Shown here: piece by piece, positions 38,654-52,100 of the stretch
Layout of the letters: every line of letters begins with the position of its first letter
Numbering within the stretch: the first letter of the stretch is position 1
Origin: Euglena gracilis
Lineage: Eukaryota; Euglenida; Euglenophyceae; Euglenales
NCBI GenBank assembly: GCA_039621445.1
Contig: CP154955.1
Coordinates: 54,689,341 to 54,753,340, forward strand
DNA: 64,000 nucleotides
Reading direction: 5' to 3'
The notes under the pieces: model-generated
What the model saw: only the letters and a program-made list of their open reading frames with translations
The model's database searches: none
Told to the model about the DNA's origin: nothing
Translations under genes and position numbers: made by a program

Positions 38654-38963
38654 CAGGGCGGTCCTTAGGGGACAGGAAAGTTTTTTTTTATTTCCTTAAG
38701 GACCGCACCCCTTTCGGCCAAAGGGCCAACCAAGGGTCGGACTGGGACTTGAACGGGGGCAAAAATTAAACAGTCGAAAAACACAGTTTTTGATGATTTG
38801 GGTGGACGATGGTCCAAGGGTGCCAGGAATCAATTTTTTCCCCTGATGTCGACCTGTTCTCGCTGAAAAATGCCCAAATTTCTTGCCCATTTTCCTGAAT
38901 ATTTTTCATTGAGTGTGCTGGGACAGCGGAGTTTTTTTTTTTATTTGCTTAAGGACCGCCCTG
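38654..38963. mobile_element. hAT-like MITE (CAGGGCGGTCCTTA family), perfect TSD
   Basis: The perfect 14-bp inverted repeats CAGGGCGGTCCTTA / TAAGGACCGCCCTG are flanked by identical 8-mers CTGGGGAC (38646-38653 and 38964-38971). The interior is non-coding. Degraded relatives are visible at 33090-33170 (CAGGGCGGTCCATAAGGGAC), 42003 and 46912-47214. Confidence 0.88.
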
Positions 38964-39545
38964 CTGGGGACGTGGATGGCTGGGTTTTGAAAAATGGCTG
39001 GTTACGTGTCAACGACAAGGGGGGGGAGGTAAACGACTCAGGAATACCCCTGCTGCTCCTTAAAAAGAAAAAAAAACTGGAGGAGTTAGTTGGCAGTGGA
39101 AAGTGATTCCCCCCCCTGGGGGGGGGGGGGGGCGGGCGAATCCTACCCAGTTTGGACCCCTTTGCGGCTGAGTAACTCGGGCCTGGCGGGGGATTGGGGG
39201 CCAAACAAAGGTGATTCGGAAAACAGAAATCCAGTCGCTCGCGGCTGAAAAAAGCATTCCAGGAACCAGGCCGGGACCATGGTGATAATCCGCCGGTTCT
39301 TGAGGTGGCCCCGAGGGGGGGGGTTCGACCCCCCCCCCTTTGCTTCCTTAGGGGTAAGATTCTCTCTTCCCCATAAAGGGATAAGAGCTCAGCGCCCCCC
39401 TAGGGGGGGGGGGGTGAGACGTGGATGGCTGGGTTTTGAAAAGTGACCGATTGGTTAGTTGACAATGGACAGCGACTCTCCTCAACCCCCCCGGGGGGGG
39501 GGGGGGGGGAAGGTTGATAATCAACTCCCTCCCCCCGGCTGCAGG

Positions 39546-40447
39546 ATGCAATGGCCGGCGTTTAGCGCGTGGCTTGCCCTCTGGTTCTGCGCCGCGGAGG
39601 CCAAGGTGGTGGAGGTCATCCCGGAGTTCAACGGCAGCCAACCGTGCACCTCCTTCTCCCGTCCATGCCGGTGGTGAACGCGAACAAGCCCCTATTTGGT
39701 TCACACCCACCCACACCCACCCACCCACACCCACCCACCCACCCACCCACCCACCCACCCACCCCACACTAAAATTGGGGGGGACAGCAAGTTGCATAAT
39801 TTGCATTTTTTTTCAATTATGAGAATTTTGTGAAAAGTTGCATGATTTGCCTGTTCGATTTTGGGGGGGGGGGCATTGCACAGGCAAAATGATCTGCTAT
39901 CAGACAGCTGGAAGTTGCATGCCCACAGTTTTTGACCATTTCGCACGGCCTTATTTTTTAAAAAAAAAAAGTGTTCAAGTCACTGGTTTGCTTGCTTTTA
40001 TGTGTGGTGCAAGACACTTGTTTGTTTGCTTTTTTTCTGGTTTTTTATTTGCTTTTGCGTGTCCTGTTGAAGAAAATATGCATTTGTCCAAAACATGCAT
40101 ACACCACATCTTTTTTCACTTTTTGCGTTTGCATATTATGAGGGTGAAGAAAGCAGAACACAGGACATTTTGAGCGAAAGCGCATTGCCACAGACATATT
40201 GCCAAGCAAATGGGGCCACGTCGGCCTGGCTTCAGCATGGGGAAGACCGGTGGCTGCGGAAGTGGTTCTTCCGCGGCTTGCAGAACGGAACGTTTGTGGA
40301 GATGGGGGCCCTGGACGGCATCCTGGCCCAGGGCGGCACGCAGGGCCATTTCCCAAATGAAGTTGGGTGCTTGTGGGTTCAGCAGTCTGGTTTTGATGTT
40401 TTTGTTGCAATCCAGTCTAACCCGTCAACCAGGGCAGTGATCCCACC

Positions 40448-40497
<50 letters not shown>

Positions 40498-40656
40498 ATT
40501 ATACACATATAATCTTATGTAATATATTATACCTATTATACCTATTGTAATATTATATACCTAATATATATTATGTGTGTGTGGGTGGGTGGGTGGGTGG
40601 GTGGGTGGGTGGGTGGGTGGGTGTGTGGGTGGGTGGGTGGGTGGGTGTGTGCGTGC

Positions 40657-40701
<45 letters not shown>

Positions 40702-43700
40702 TGTTCATAATCAGAATCAGAAGAAAAATCCTGGGGTTTGTTGGTTGCCTTCGATGGAAGCGGCTGTCCACCCACATCCCTGCCAGAGCCAATGGAGGTA
40801 GCCTGAACCGCCACCTGCGTCCCAGGGAAGCCAGGCTTCTTTTTTTTTCTTCAATCAAGGTCACCCCCCCCCCCCCGGGGGGTGCTCTGGGCAGGCTGGG
40901 GGGTTGACATTTCGATCCCCCCCAGGGGTTGGGTTTTTGGGGTGGACTCTGAGTACATCCCCCCCTCCGCCTGTCGCCGAAGCCCGAAGCCCACTGCGAC
41001 CTGAAATTTCAAAAGGGATATTTGCCTGGGTCGGCAAGCACTGGGGGCCAACACCGACCCCTGGGGGGGGGGGGGGGCTGCCTGCTATGGGCAGGCACCT
41101 CACAGTTGAAGGACCCCCTTCCCCCAGGGTTGGTGAAAAGGAACCCGCTGCAGACGGGTATCCAGAGGATGAAAAGGTCACGCCTTTCTCTCCGGCGCCT
41201 TCTGCTGCACAAAAATTTTCGGAGTTTTCGCCAAAAGTTTGCCAAGCAAGTTTCCATGAACACATCGTTGGTCGATTTTGCAGGGGCAAACAAGTTGGTC
41301 CGACATTTCTCATTTGCAGGAAGTTGGCAATTTAGAACCACCCTGTCGGTTGTGGGATGGTTGGCGAGGGTTTATCAGTTGGGGTTTTGTGTGGCTCTGG
41401 TCCACAAATAAAATTTTTTTCCAAACCAGGGGTTTTTGAAACATGATATTTGGGTAATATGTCCTGGAGACAATGGTTTATTGCCACAATGTGAAAGTGT
41501 TAGCTTGGATTTCAGGGTGATTGTGAAACTACAGGAATAAGGAGCATTGTAACCACTGGATTTCTCTGTGATGATATTTTGATTTTATGACACATATATA
41601 ATTTGTTGAAGCTTTAACTTAATTTGATTTGGCTATCTTGGTGGTTTGTCTACCTTGCTGGGAGAGTTTTTGTATATTGTACATTTTTGACGAAATTGTG
41701 TATTGTAGTTATTTTGCATAGGAAATTGCTCAGCTAATGCACATTCAAATTCAAAACAACATTCAAGATGGGAAACAGCAGTGGCCTTCGAAGGTGTGCA
41801 GGCCAAATTGAGCTTTGAACCCAGGCTTCCTTTCTACTGTTTCCACTGGAATGGCTTGTGGGTTTTTGCCACACTTTGGGATTGGCACTCGGTGCGCACC
41901 TGACGCATTTTTTTTTCAAACTCATTCTGGCACACCTCGTTGTTTTGACCGCTTTTGTCCCCACTTGGCTTGTCACCCGCAGCTACCCTCCCACTCTCCT
42001 GCCAGGGCGTCCTTCAAGGGACGGGAATTTTTTTTTCTGGTTAGAACTGGTTCGAAAACTAAAAAAAAAGTCGAAAAACACGTTTCATGTATTCATACGT
42101 CACGTATCGTTTTGGGTGGATAGGCGGTGTCCAAGATTTCCAGAATCACCTTTTTCTGAAAGCCCGTTTTCGCCCGAATACGGCCATTTTTTTCCCAGCC
42201 ATTTCCCCTGTGCATTCCGCATTGTCCTGTGACAGGGTTTTTTGAGGGAGTTTTTTTTGCTGAAGGCCCCCCCCCACTCCCCCCTGCCCTGCCGCCTACT
42301 CCAACACGCTGTACTTCGAGCGGTGCCTCGGCTGGCGGGGCCGCCTCATCGAGGGCAACCGGCAGAACTTCGAGCAACTGCGGGTCAATCTGCAGCACCG
42401 CCCCCGGTCGGGACGGGCTCCTTTTGCCACCCGCCGGGCTGTTTCCTTTCAAGCTCAATTGCAAAGGCCTTCAACTCGCATCGGATCGGAAGGTCAATAA
42501 ACCAACGGGTGTCAACACACGTCCAACACCATGTCGTTGACCCCCCCCATGTCAACGCCACTTGCCTGGAGCATACCATTGCTTAACACCTGTCCTCCCC
42601 CCCCGGGGGGGTGACTGACTGGTTTTCTCAGAGTGACTGACTGGTTTTTTTGGCCAAGAGCCCCCCCCCCCCGGGGGGTAGGCCCGAAAATGAAAAGGTG
42701 GCTGGCCCGGCACCAAAGGCGGCGGAAATTTATTGGATTTTTTGAGGTTTTTTTTGGCAAATTTTCATTGCCTCCTGAAGGGTGGCCGATCCCCCCGGGG
42801 AGGGGGTGAAGTGATTGACTGGTTTTTTCGGCAAAAGTGACTGACTTTTTTTTTTCAGAGTGGAAAGTGACCCCCCCTCCCCCCGGGCGGTCGCTAAGCA
42901 ATGGTATTGCCTGGAGCATTGGTGTGTGTTGGAAGTGGGGGGTATTGCTTTCTGGTCCATTGCAATGCACCAGATGCCAGAAGAATGAAGAAGTGGGTAT
43001 GTGCCTGAAGTTTTCTGTCCAATGGTCTGTCCAATGGTCGTTGGCTGTTGAGATGGGCTCGCAGTAACAAGGTGTGTTTGCAAGAAATCAGGGGAATGGC
43101 GTCCAGTATTTACATCTCAAAACCAAGTTTGTTTGGCAAAATTGCCTGCATGCATGCAAGTGTGTGCGTGTGCGCACGCGTGTGTGTCTGTGTACGTTCA
43201 CAGCTGCAGTAAAAAGGAAACCTGAGCTCGAAGCCCTCCATTTCGCAGTCTGCACACCACCAATGACCTCAACGGTGCCTGCTGTTTCCCCAGGCTTGAA
43301 TAGTGTTTGCACATTGAATATGCAGCATGCAAGCAATCTCCCGAGAAAAGGAACGAGAGAAAAAACATGACGCATTTTCAAACAGTCCTGGAATACAATA
43401 CAGTGCATATTTCGTCAAAAAATGTTTCAAAGCACCTCCCTGGAAAATTTGAAGCATTAAAAATCACCACCACAGAAGATTCCACTGGTCTCATAATTCC
43501 ATTTTTATTTATGTGCAATCCCAGCTGTTATTATCACATTGCGTCGACAGTTGTCTCCAGCTAGATACAAAGAAGCTGTGTGAGGCTCGCTTTTTGGACA
43601 TATCAGTGCCTGTAGGCCATTTCCTGAGAATTATTGCTGCCCACCATGTCGCCAGCTCCTATTTTTTTCTGCCGGTCAATTATGCAATTTGCATAACTTG

Positions 43701-46053
43701 CATTTTTTTCCCGAATCCGAGGCGTTAGAATTTAGATATCAAGGATTTGAAAAACCTCCACTTTTTTAATTCGTTTTGCATTCCACATTTTGGAGTGCCC
43801 CGTTGCTTCTGCTTCACCCCCGAATGCACAGCAGGACCGAGAGGGGAGAGGGGAGAGGGGGTCCGGCCGGAGAGTCAGGGGAGTCCCCCCCCCCGCAGCG
43901 TGGTGTGGTGTGGTGTGGTGTGGTGTGGTGTGGTGTGGTGTGGTGTGGTGTGGTGTGGTGTGGTGTGGTGTGGTGTGGTGTGGTGTGGTGTGGTGTGGTG
44001 TGGTGTAGTTTGTTTGGTGTGGTGTGGTGTGGTGTGGCGTGGCGTGGTGTGGTGTGGTGTGGTGTGGTGTGGTGTGGTGTGATGTGGTGTGATGTGGTGT
44101 GGTGTGGTGTGGTGTCGTGTGGTGTGATGTGGTGTGTTGTGGTGTGATGTGGTGTGATGTGGTGTGATGTGGTGTGGTTTAGTGTGGTGTGGTGTGGTGT
44201 GGTGTAGTTTGTTTGGTGTGGTGTGGTGTGGTGTGGTGTGGTGTGGTGTGGTGTAGTTTGTTTAGTGTGGTGTGGTGTGGTGTGGCGTGGCGTGGTGTGG
44301 TGTGGTGTGGTGTGGTGTGGTGTGGTGTAGTTTGTTTGGTGTGGTGTGGTGTGGTGTGATGTGGTATGATGTGGTTTGGTGTGGTGTGACGTGGTGGTGG
44401 TAGTTTGTTTTGTGTGGTGTGTGTGGTGTGTGTGGTGTTGTTTGTTTTTTGTGGTGTGGTGTGGTGTGGGGTGGTTTGTTTTGGTGTGGTGTGGTGTGGT
44501 GTGGTGTGGTGTAGTTTGTTTGGTGTGGTGTGGTGTGGTGTGGTGTGGTGTGGTGTAGTTTGTTTGGTGTGGTGTGGTGTGGTGTGATGTGGTATGATGT
44601 GGTTTGGTGTGGTGTGACGTGGTGTGGTGTAGTTTGTTTAGTGTGGTGTGGTGTGGTGTGGTGTGGTGTGGTGTGGTGTGGTGTGGTGTGGTGTGGTGTG
44701 GTGTGGTGTGGTGTGGTGTGGTGTGGTGTAGTTTGTTTGGTGTGGTGTGGTGTGGTGTGGTGTAGTTTGTTTGGTGTGGTGTGGTGTGGTGTGGCGTGGC
44801 GTGGTGTGGTGTGGTGTGGTGTGGTGTGGTGTGGTGTAGTTTGTTTGGTGTGGTGTGGTGTGGTGTGATGTGGTATGATGTGGTTTGGTGTGGTGTGACG
44901 TGGTGTGGTGTAGTTTGTTTAGTGTGGTGTGGTGTGGTGTGGTGTGGTGTGGTGTGGTGTGGTGTGGTGTGGTGTGGTGTGGTGTGGTGTGGTGTGGTGT
45001 GGTGTGGTGTGGTGTGGTGTGGTGTGGTGTGGTGTGGTGTGGTGTGGTGTGGTGTAGTTTGTTTAGTGTGGTGTGGTGTGGTGTGGTGTGATGTGCCCAG
45101 CTAGCCAGCCTCGGTTGGGGCGCTGCCATTGTCCCCAGCGGGGGCCGTCCCCCAAAGTGAACTTCTCGGCCGGCGCTGGCCCCACCGCTGGCTCGCAGTC
45201 AGGCTTTCATTCTTCCGAGGGCCCGGCCGGATCCCTCTGACCTCCACTGACCGATGCTCTCCGCTCGACCGGGAGCGGAAAAAACTTGACTGGCCGGACC
45301 CCTCTGGTTTTATTTATTTATTTTCAGAATTACGGTGGGGAAATTTTCGCTGGACCCCCCTGGGTTTTTTTTTCTTCAGAATTACGGCGGGGAGATTTTG
45401 GTTGGCCCCCCCCCTGGCTGTTTTTCAAGGCCCTCGGGGGTGCACCCGCATCCCCCTGCCATCCGCACCGGGGCATAAGTCTGGTCCGCATGCTGCGCAC
45501 TGAATGCGTCTGGGTGGATTTTGCTGATTTTGCTGATTGCGATTTTGGGCGTTGCCTTGGAAATTGATACCACAATCTCACCGGTATCACGAGATATCGC
45601 ACCAGCGAGCTGCGCACCAAATGTGTCTGCGTGGTGGTTTTGCTGGTGTTGAGGTGTTTTTCCCCCGTAAGAAAACGGCGACGGAAATTGACACAACAAT
45701 TTTTGGATTATTGGCCCCGGTGGACCATGGTGGGTGCCATGGTGGGTCGGGCTGCATCTGACCCCCCACCAGACCTTTCCATATTTTATATTTTTATGCA
45801 TTCGTTTATTAACACAGTCCTGCCTCCCCCCGTGTGGCGCGGCAGTTGCCCGAGGGCCTGCCCGCAGCTGGGCATGGCCCAGTCGTTTGTGGCGTACTGG
45901 CACCGCGGACAGCCCAACTACGAGGAGGTCCCAGCCAGGCCCCGGGCCTCCCGACACGGGGCCTGGCAGCCCCCGGAAGTGTTTGGTGCTGCCTGCCCAC
46001 ATGCCTCCCAACATACTCGTTCTTGCAGCCCCCAGTGGCATGATATGTTTACA

Positions 46054-46113
<60 letters not shown>

Positions 46114-49100
46114 ATATATATATATATATATATATATCTATATATATATATATGTTATAAACATGATATGTTTACTGTTATTGTTATTGTTATTGTTTGT
46201 TATTGTTATTGTAATTGTTATTGTTATTGTTATTGTTATTGTTATTGTTATTGTTATTATTATTGCTACTGTTACTGCTGCTGCCATTGCTGGTGTTGCT
46301 GCTGCTGTTACTGCCACTGTTACTGCTACCGTCACTGTTCCTGTTGCTGTTGCTGTTCAGGGGGAATACATTTTGTACTGTCCAGCGGAAAATGTGTTTC
46401 GCATTTTCCCCCCATTGTTTCGCATTTTTTTTGCGCATTTTTGAGAATTTTTTTTCAGCTCATTTTTTTTGTTTTTGCTTTACGGCGCATTTTCCCGTTA
46501 TTTCCCAGTATTTTTTTTGCATTTTTTTTGCCCGGTTTTGCAATTTTTTTGAAATTTTCAATTGTTTTTTTTTGAAATTGACGTTTTCCTCATATTTCCA
46601 TGTAATTTCTTTAATTTTGGTGCCATTTTTACATGTTTTTTTTTGAGATATTTTTTCATTTTCGTGATTTTTTCCCCTTTCTCTCTCAGATTTTGTATAT
46701 TTTTTGTGCTTTTTTCAAAAGTCCGCATTTTTTGCTCATTTTTTTTATTTTTTTGTGCATTTGTGTGCTATTTTGTGCTTTTTTTTTTGAGGCCAGGCTA
46801 GCACATCCCCCCCCCGTGTTTCTGTTTTTTGTTATTGATTGTTGCTGTTACTGTTACCGTTTCCGTTACTGTTACTGCTACTGCTATTGTTACTGTTATT
46901 GTTATATTGTTAGGGAAGTCCTCAAGGGATGGGAAAGTTTTTTATTTATTTTTATCTCTTTAAGCTTCTTAAGCCCCCCCCCCCCGAGCCCAAGAGTTAA
47001 CGAAGGGCCGGTCCTGGGTGAAAACCCCCCAAAAAAATCGAAAATTGCACTTTTTGACGTTTTGGCTGGTTTGGCAAAGGATGCCAGCAATCATTTTTCC
47101 CGATGTCAACCCGTTTCTCCGAAAAATCTTGAATTGTCATCCCATTTTTTTTGTGTATTTTTGGATAATTGTGATGGTACATGGGACGGAGGTTTTTTTT
47201 TCTTGAGAACCACCCTGCTGACTGTGATGGTGATTGTTATTGTCACTGTCACTGTTACTGTTGTTCTCGTTGTCGTTGTTGCTGTTGTTACTGTCACTGT
47301 TTCTATGGTTTTTGTTTTGCGAATTTTGTTTTGGAAAGCCATTCCTTCCGAATTCTTTCAACACATGCAGCTATCACAGCCATGCCAGTGGCTGTATTGC
47401 CCGATGCCTGCCCATGTGCCTCCCAATGAGCTCGTTGCTGCGGGGCATAACCAGCCCGGCACCAGAACGACGGCTATGGCCCCATACATAGAATATGGCC
47501 CCAATCCGATTGGTTCCGTATTTCCTCCCACGGACCTTGGACATGGCCATGCCCATGGTTTGGTTAAAAAGAATAGCAGGGACAACGAAGCGCGAATCCT
47601 CCCATGAAAGAAGCACGAAAGAAGCGTTTCCTGCAACATCGTCAAAACGGGGGTGTAAGTTTCATCATAGCGCCTGCCACTGCTGAGTGTGTGTCCCCGG
47701 AGGGCAGTTTACGTTTGGGCACAGACCCTGGGGGGGACGCCAGAGATGACCAGGCGTTGTCAAAGCCCACTCGATGCTGCTTTAAAAATGGCTGAAGGTC
47801 CATTGATTTTGGGTCATTCTGGCCCAACGACTGGAGTGACCACTTCCAACCTCTCCCACCCGAAGGGTTAGAAGTGCCCAAAGAGACTGCGAAAGCGATG
47901 TCGCCTTTTTTTAATAAAAAAAAACTGAAAAGTGAATCCCCGGGTCGGCAAGCATTATACCATGATTCAGCACATCGTCAAGGCACCAAGCCCCAAGACC
48001 ACCATCAGTTTTCCAAAACTTTGTGTCCAAAATATTTTTTGGTCGCTTTTTCAGTCACCCCTCCCGCTGAAACGACTCCCCATCTTGACCATGGTTGGGA
48101 GGGGGGCTGCCCCCACCCCCATGAAGACCCCCTCAAAAATTACAGGAGGTACACCTTTAAGGGCTTCAAAGGTGATGCTGCGATGCTGAGCGATGCTGGG
48201 CGATGCTGGGCGATGCTGGACCCAAGGACATGGCTGACCAGAGGTGCTTGCCCGCAAGGGTGCCCATTTTGGCACAGACAAATGGTAAAAATTAAAAAAA
48301 AAATGTCAAAAAAAATCGTCCATTTTGGGGGGCGTTTGCATAGTTTTAGGGGCGAAATCAGGGGGACTGGTTGGTTCCAGCTGTGTAGACACGGGGGGGG
48401 GGGGGGGGCTGAACCATAAGACACCACTCGGGATTTTTTGGCCCTTTTCCGGTCCCACCTGCCACCCCGCCAGGGAGTTTCTCCTGTACATTACCACCAC
48501 GCCGATGCACATGAATGGACTCCTGCATCAACATTCCGATTCGAAAACAGGTTACGTCTGGATATTTTTAGGCCTGAGTCAGGCCGAAATCCCCCAATGA
48601 AAGAAAGCCGAAGGAAAGGCCGCAAACCAATCTGGGCCGAAAAAGGTGACCCTGGCGTTGACCCACCCCATTGTCCCTAACCCCCCCTCCAAATATAAGA
48701 AACCCCTCGCTATAAGAAACCCCCAAATATAAGAAACCCTTCGGCTGATTTTCAGCCGACACCCAAATATAAGAAACACCCGAATATAAGAAACCCGGGC
48801 TGTTGGACGCTAATCCATATATAAGAAACCCCTCCAGCTCCACTCCTTTCACCGCGGGTCACAGCAAATCTCAAGGCGCTATTAACGCACAAAGATGAAG
48901 CCGGTCCAGTCTATTGTTTCTTTGCAAAGCAAGAGGTCAGAAGCAACTGTTTTTTGGGTGGGGCAGGTGCAACTGGACTCAAGAAGGTGACAAATGGGAG
49001 AAGCATCAAGGTTGTTTTCTGGCCTTCATCTTCAGAAAAAGTTCCATTTATAAGAAACCCATGGGGCCTGCCTTAGACACCCAAATACACCCAAATATAA

Positions 49101-52100
49101 GAAACGGGTTTCCTATATTTGGGGGGGGGGGGGGTTAACTCAAAAAGCAGCCCCGGGGTCTCATTTTTGGGGGCAGGTTTGTGCCAAACCCCGGCCTCCG
49201 CCCCTCCAGCGGTGTGCTCCGTCCGGGGGTTGTTGGCGAGCCGTGCTGGGGCTGCCTGCCGACCCATATCGATCTCTGGTCGCTGGACGTGGAGGGGGCA
49301 GAGCTGACGGCAGTCCAGACCGTGGACTGGGCCGCGGTGCAGATCGACCAGGCTGGCGGGGCGCCGGCCGAATCATTGCGGTGTGTATTTCACCCCACCC
49401 CCGGGGCCGGCTTGGTGGTCTGTTTCCGTTTCAGAGCGAGTGGTTGGTTTTGGTTGCACTAAGGCTTCTTGTCTGTTCATGGCCGGCGCTGACTTCGCTT
49501 CTGGCCCAGTTTGTGTGGTGAGTGGCAAGGCACCCCTTACAACAGTGCTCTTGTGTTGCTCCGCCTGGCGGGTATGAGCAACTCTGGTGTAATTCCAGCG
49601 CTGTGGGGACACACTCACCTTGCGCGGTTGGTGTGGTTCCCGTGGGTGGGTCTACACCCTTATGTTTGACCCCCCCCAGGGTCGGCCGGAAATGACCAAA
49701 GTCCCCCGCTTGGAGCCGAAGATGCCGAATTTGGTGTGCAGGTTGGCCAAAGTCCATAGATTTTGACCCACATTGGCCTCAATTTGGCGTGCTTTGCCTG
49801 CGTGACCCTCCCCTCCGGTCCTTGGGTGGGTTGGAAGTGAGTGACTGGTGGTGGCTGCCGGGATATTTGAAAGTGGAATGTGACCCCCCCCCCCGGGGAA
49901 TGAGCAGCGCCCTCCATCCACACTCGCAACCACCATATGCGCCACATCCGCACATGAATTTTGGCTAAACGCAGCATCCCCAAAGCTCAAGAGGGAGTAC
50001 TGTTTGGAAAACCCTGTTTGGCCAAGGCCAAACAGGGGCATATCCATCCATCATGCGTTCTTGCGTTTTTGTGTGTGTTTCTTTTCGCATGAGAGGTTTT
50101 TCGTCTTTTTTGGGAGGAAATTTTTTTGACCTGGGCCACAATTTTTTCTGGGGCCATGCATTTGTCAATTTTTGTCATTTTTAAATGTTTTGGTAACAAA
50201 TTGCCCATTTTAAGAATCATTTTGTTCCCAAAACACAATCAAAATGCGTATCAAGTTGAATGATGAAAATGAATTCATCTCTCCTCCCTCTCCAGCAAAA
50301 AAAAAAAGTAGCCCCTGAATAAATTTACATGTATTTTGCATTTTTTTGTTTTTACTTGCATTTATCTGTATTTTTTTTCTGTGTTTCATTTTTGCTAGGG
50401 TTAAATGTTGCATCCCCCCTTCTGTAAGGGGCACTCACTGGTTTTGGCCCAAACCCCCCTTGGGTGTTGGCAAAAAACAACAAACTCCCAGCCAGCATTT
50501 TTTTTCCTTTCCCCACAATTGCGGTCATTTTTCCCTTGGATCTGACCCCCTCCCCCGGTGACTGACTGTCTCCAAAACAAAGTGACCAACTAATTTTTTT
50601 GAATCCCCCTTGACGGTCGGTAAAATAGTGGAATGCCGAACCCGAGGTTTCCACCCATGACCCTCCTGGGCGAGCAATCTTAATCTCCCCCCTGAGGCAC
50701 TGCCCCGCTTGAGAAATGAAAAATCGCCAAGTCTATGCCAGGGAAACCATCGGCCCCTGAACCCCTCCGATTTATCCCCATAGTATGGGCAGAGTTCCCA
50801 TCAGGTTTCTTTTTAATTTCTATTTAACCTCCCCCCATGGTCCGAGGGACATGTTTTGGGGGTCCCAGACCTCCAAAACCAGACCTCTGGGACCCCCTCA
50901 TTTTTTTTGACAGTCGAACTCCCTTGTTCAACTGCCAAGCGTATCCGATACAGTTGTTGTTGTAGTAGTTGTGGCGTCTGGGTACAATCCGGGTGCGCCT
51001 CTGGACGGTGATGACCGGGCCACGGATTGACTTTCCCGAGACCACCCGGTCCCACCCGCCTGGAGGTCGGACGTGATTCTCGTTGAGCTGGACCACCACA
51101 GCCCGCCGCAGGCGCCTTTTTTTGTTTTTTGTTGCTTCTTTTCTTTTCTTTGAAACGATGGCCCCTCACACCCCTTGCAATCATCCCTGGGGCCAGCAAC
51201 CTTCCACCAGGGAGGGGGGCTGCATGAGGGTTCTGTCCGGCTTCAGGGCAGTGCGCCATCATCGACCTCCCCCCCACCCCCCACCCCCTCCGCGACCGGA
51301 GGGAGGCTCGGACCAACCTTCAGGAGATACCGGGAATTCCCCCTGGTCAAAAAAGTCACATTATCTCCCAACGTTTTGCTTTTGGGTATTTGGCGTACCC
51401 CCAATGTATCCGAAACAGCATTTTTGGACCCGTTTTTGGGCGTTCTTTTCCCACCAGGCCAGGGTCAGAAATCGACCATGTTGGTCATGCCACGTACGGA
51501 GAGGGGGGAGGGGGTGTCTCTCTCCACCCCCTCCTTGATTGGAGGGGTCCGAACGATACAATTGTGTATCCAACCCCCCCCTTCTGTGTGTCCAACCCCC
51601 CCCCCCCGGGTGACTGACTGTTTTTGGCTCCAGACCCCCCAGTGGGGTCGGTGTGGGTGGGGTCAGCCTGGATCGACTGACAGTGGCTCACCCGGCGGTG
51701 AAGGTGCCAGGATTTCCATTTTTGAGCTTTTTTGGCCTGAGTGCCAAGAGTGACAGACTGGTTTTCAAAAGTGATTGGGTGGTTTTTTCAAAAGTGGAAA
51801 ACAGTCTTGCGCTCAGTCGGGTGCCTATCCCACGGGGGGGGGGGTGCTAGGGGCAGGCACCCTACAGCACCCATCCGACCCCCCCGGGGGGGGGGTTTGG
51901 GGGTGCCTGCCCATAGCAGGCACCCCCCTCCGACCCTGGCGCCAAAGCCTATAGCACCCATCCACCCCCCTCCCCCCCCGGTCGGTAAGCACAAGCCCGG
52001 GGGAAAACCCCTTCCCCCCCCTGGGATCAGTCAGTTAGCAATTGGATGGTCCAGATTGCCCCCACCCCCTCCTGGTCTGCTGAAAATAAGGCCGTCCATC

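Noticed and set aside
44638-45129. 163-codon His/Thr/Pro frame on the minus strand
   Set aside because: Antisense of the GGTGT pentanucleotide array.
50824-51099. Minus-strand frame reading QLNENHVRPPGGWDRVVSGK...HNYYNNNCIGYA
   Set aside because: It looks protein-like and G/C-biased, but the plus strand of the same bases encodes DVILVELDHHS, exactly the FkbM segment missing between the exons at 49210-49380 and 52593-52775, with matching phase. The minus frame is its antisense shadow.
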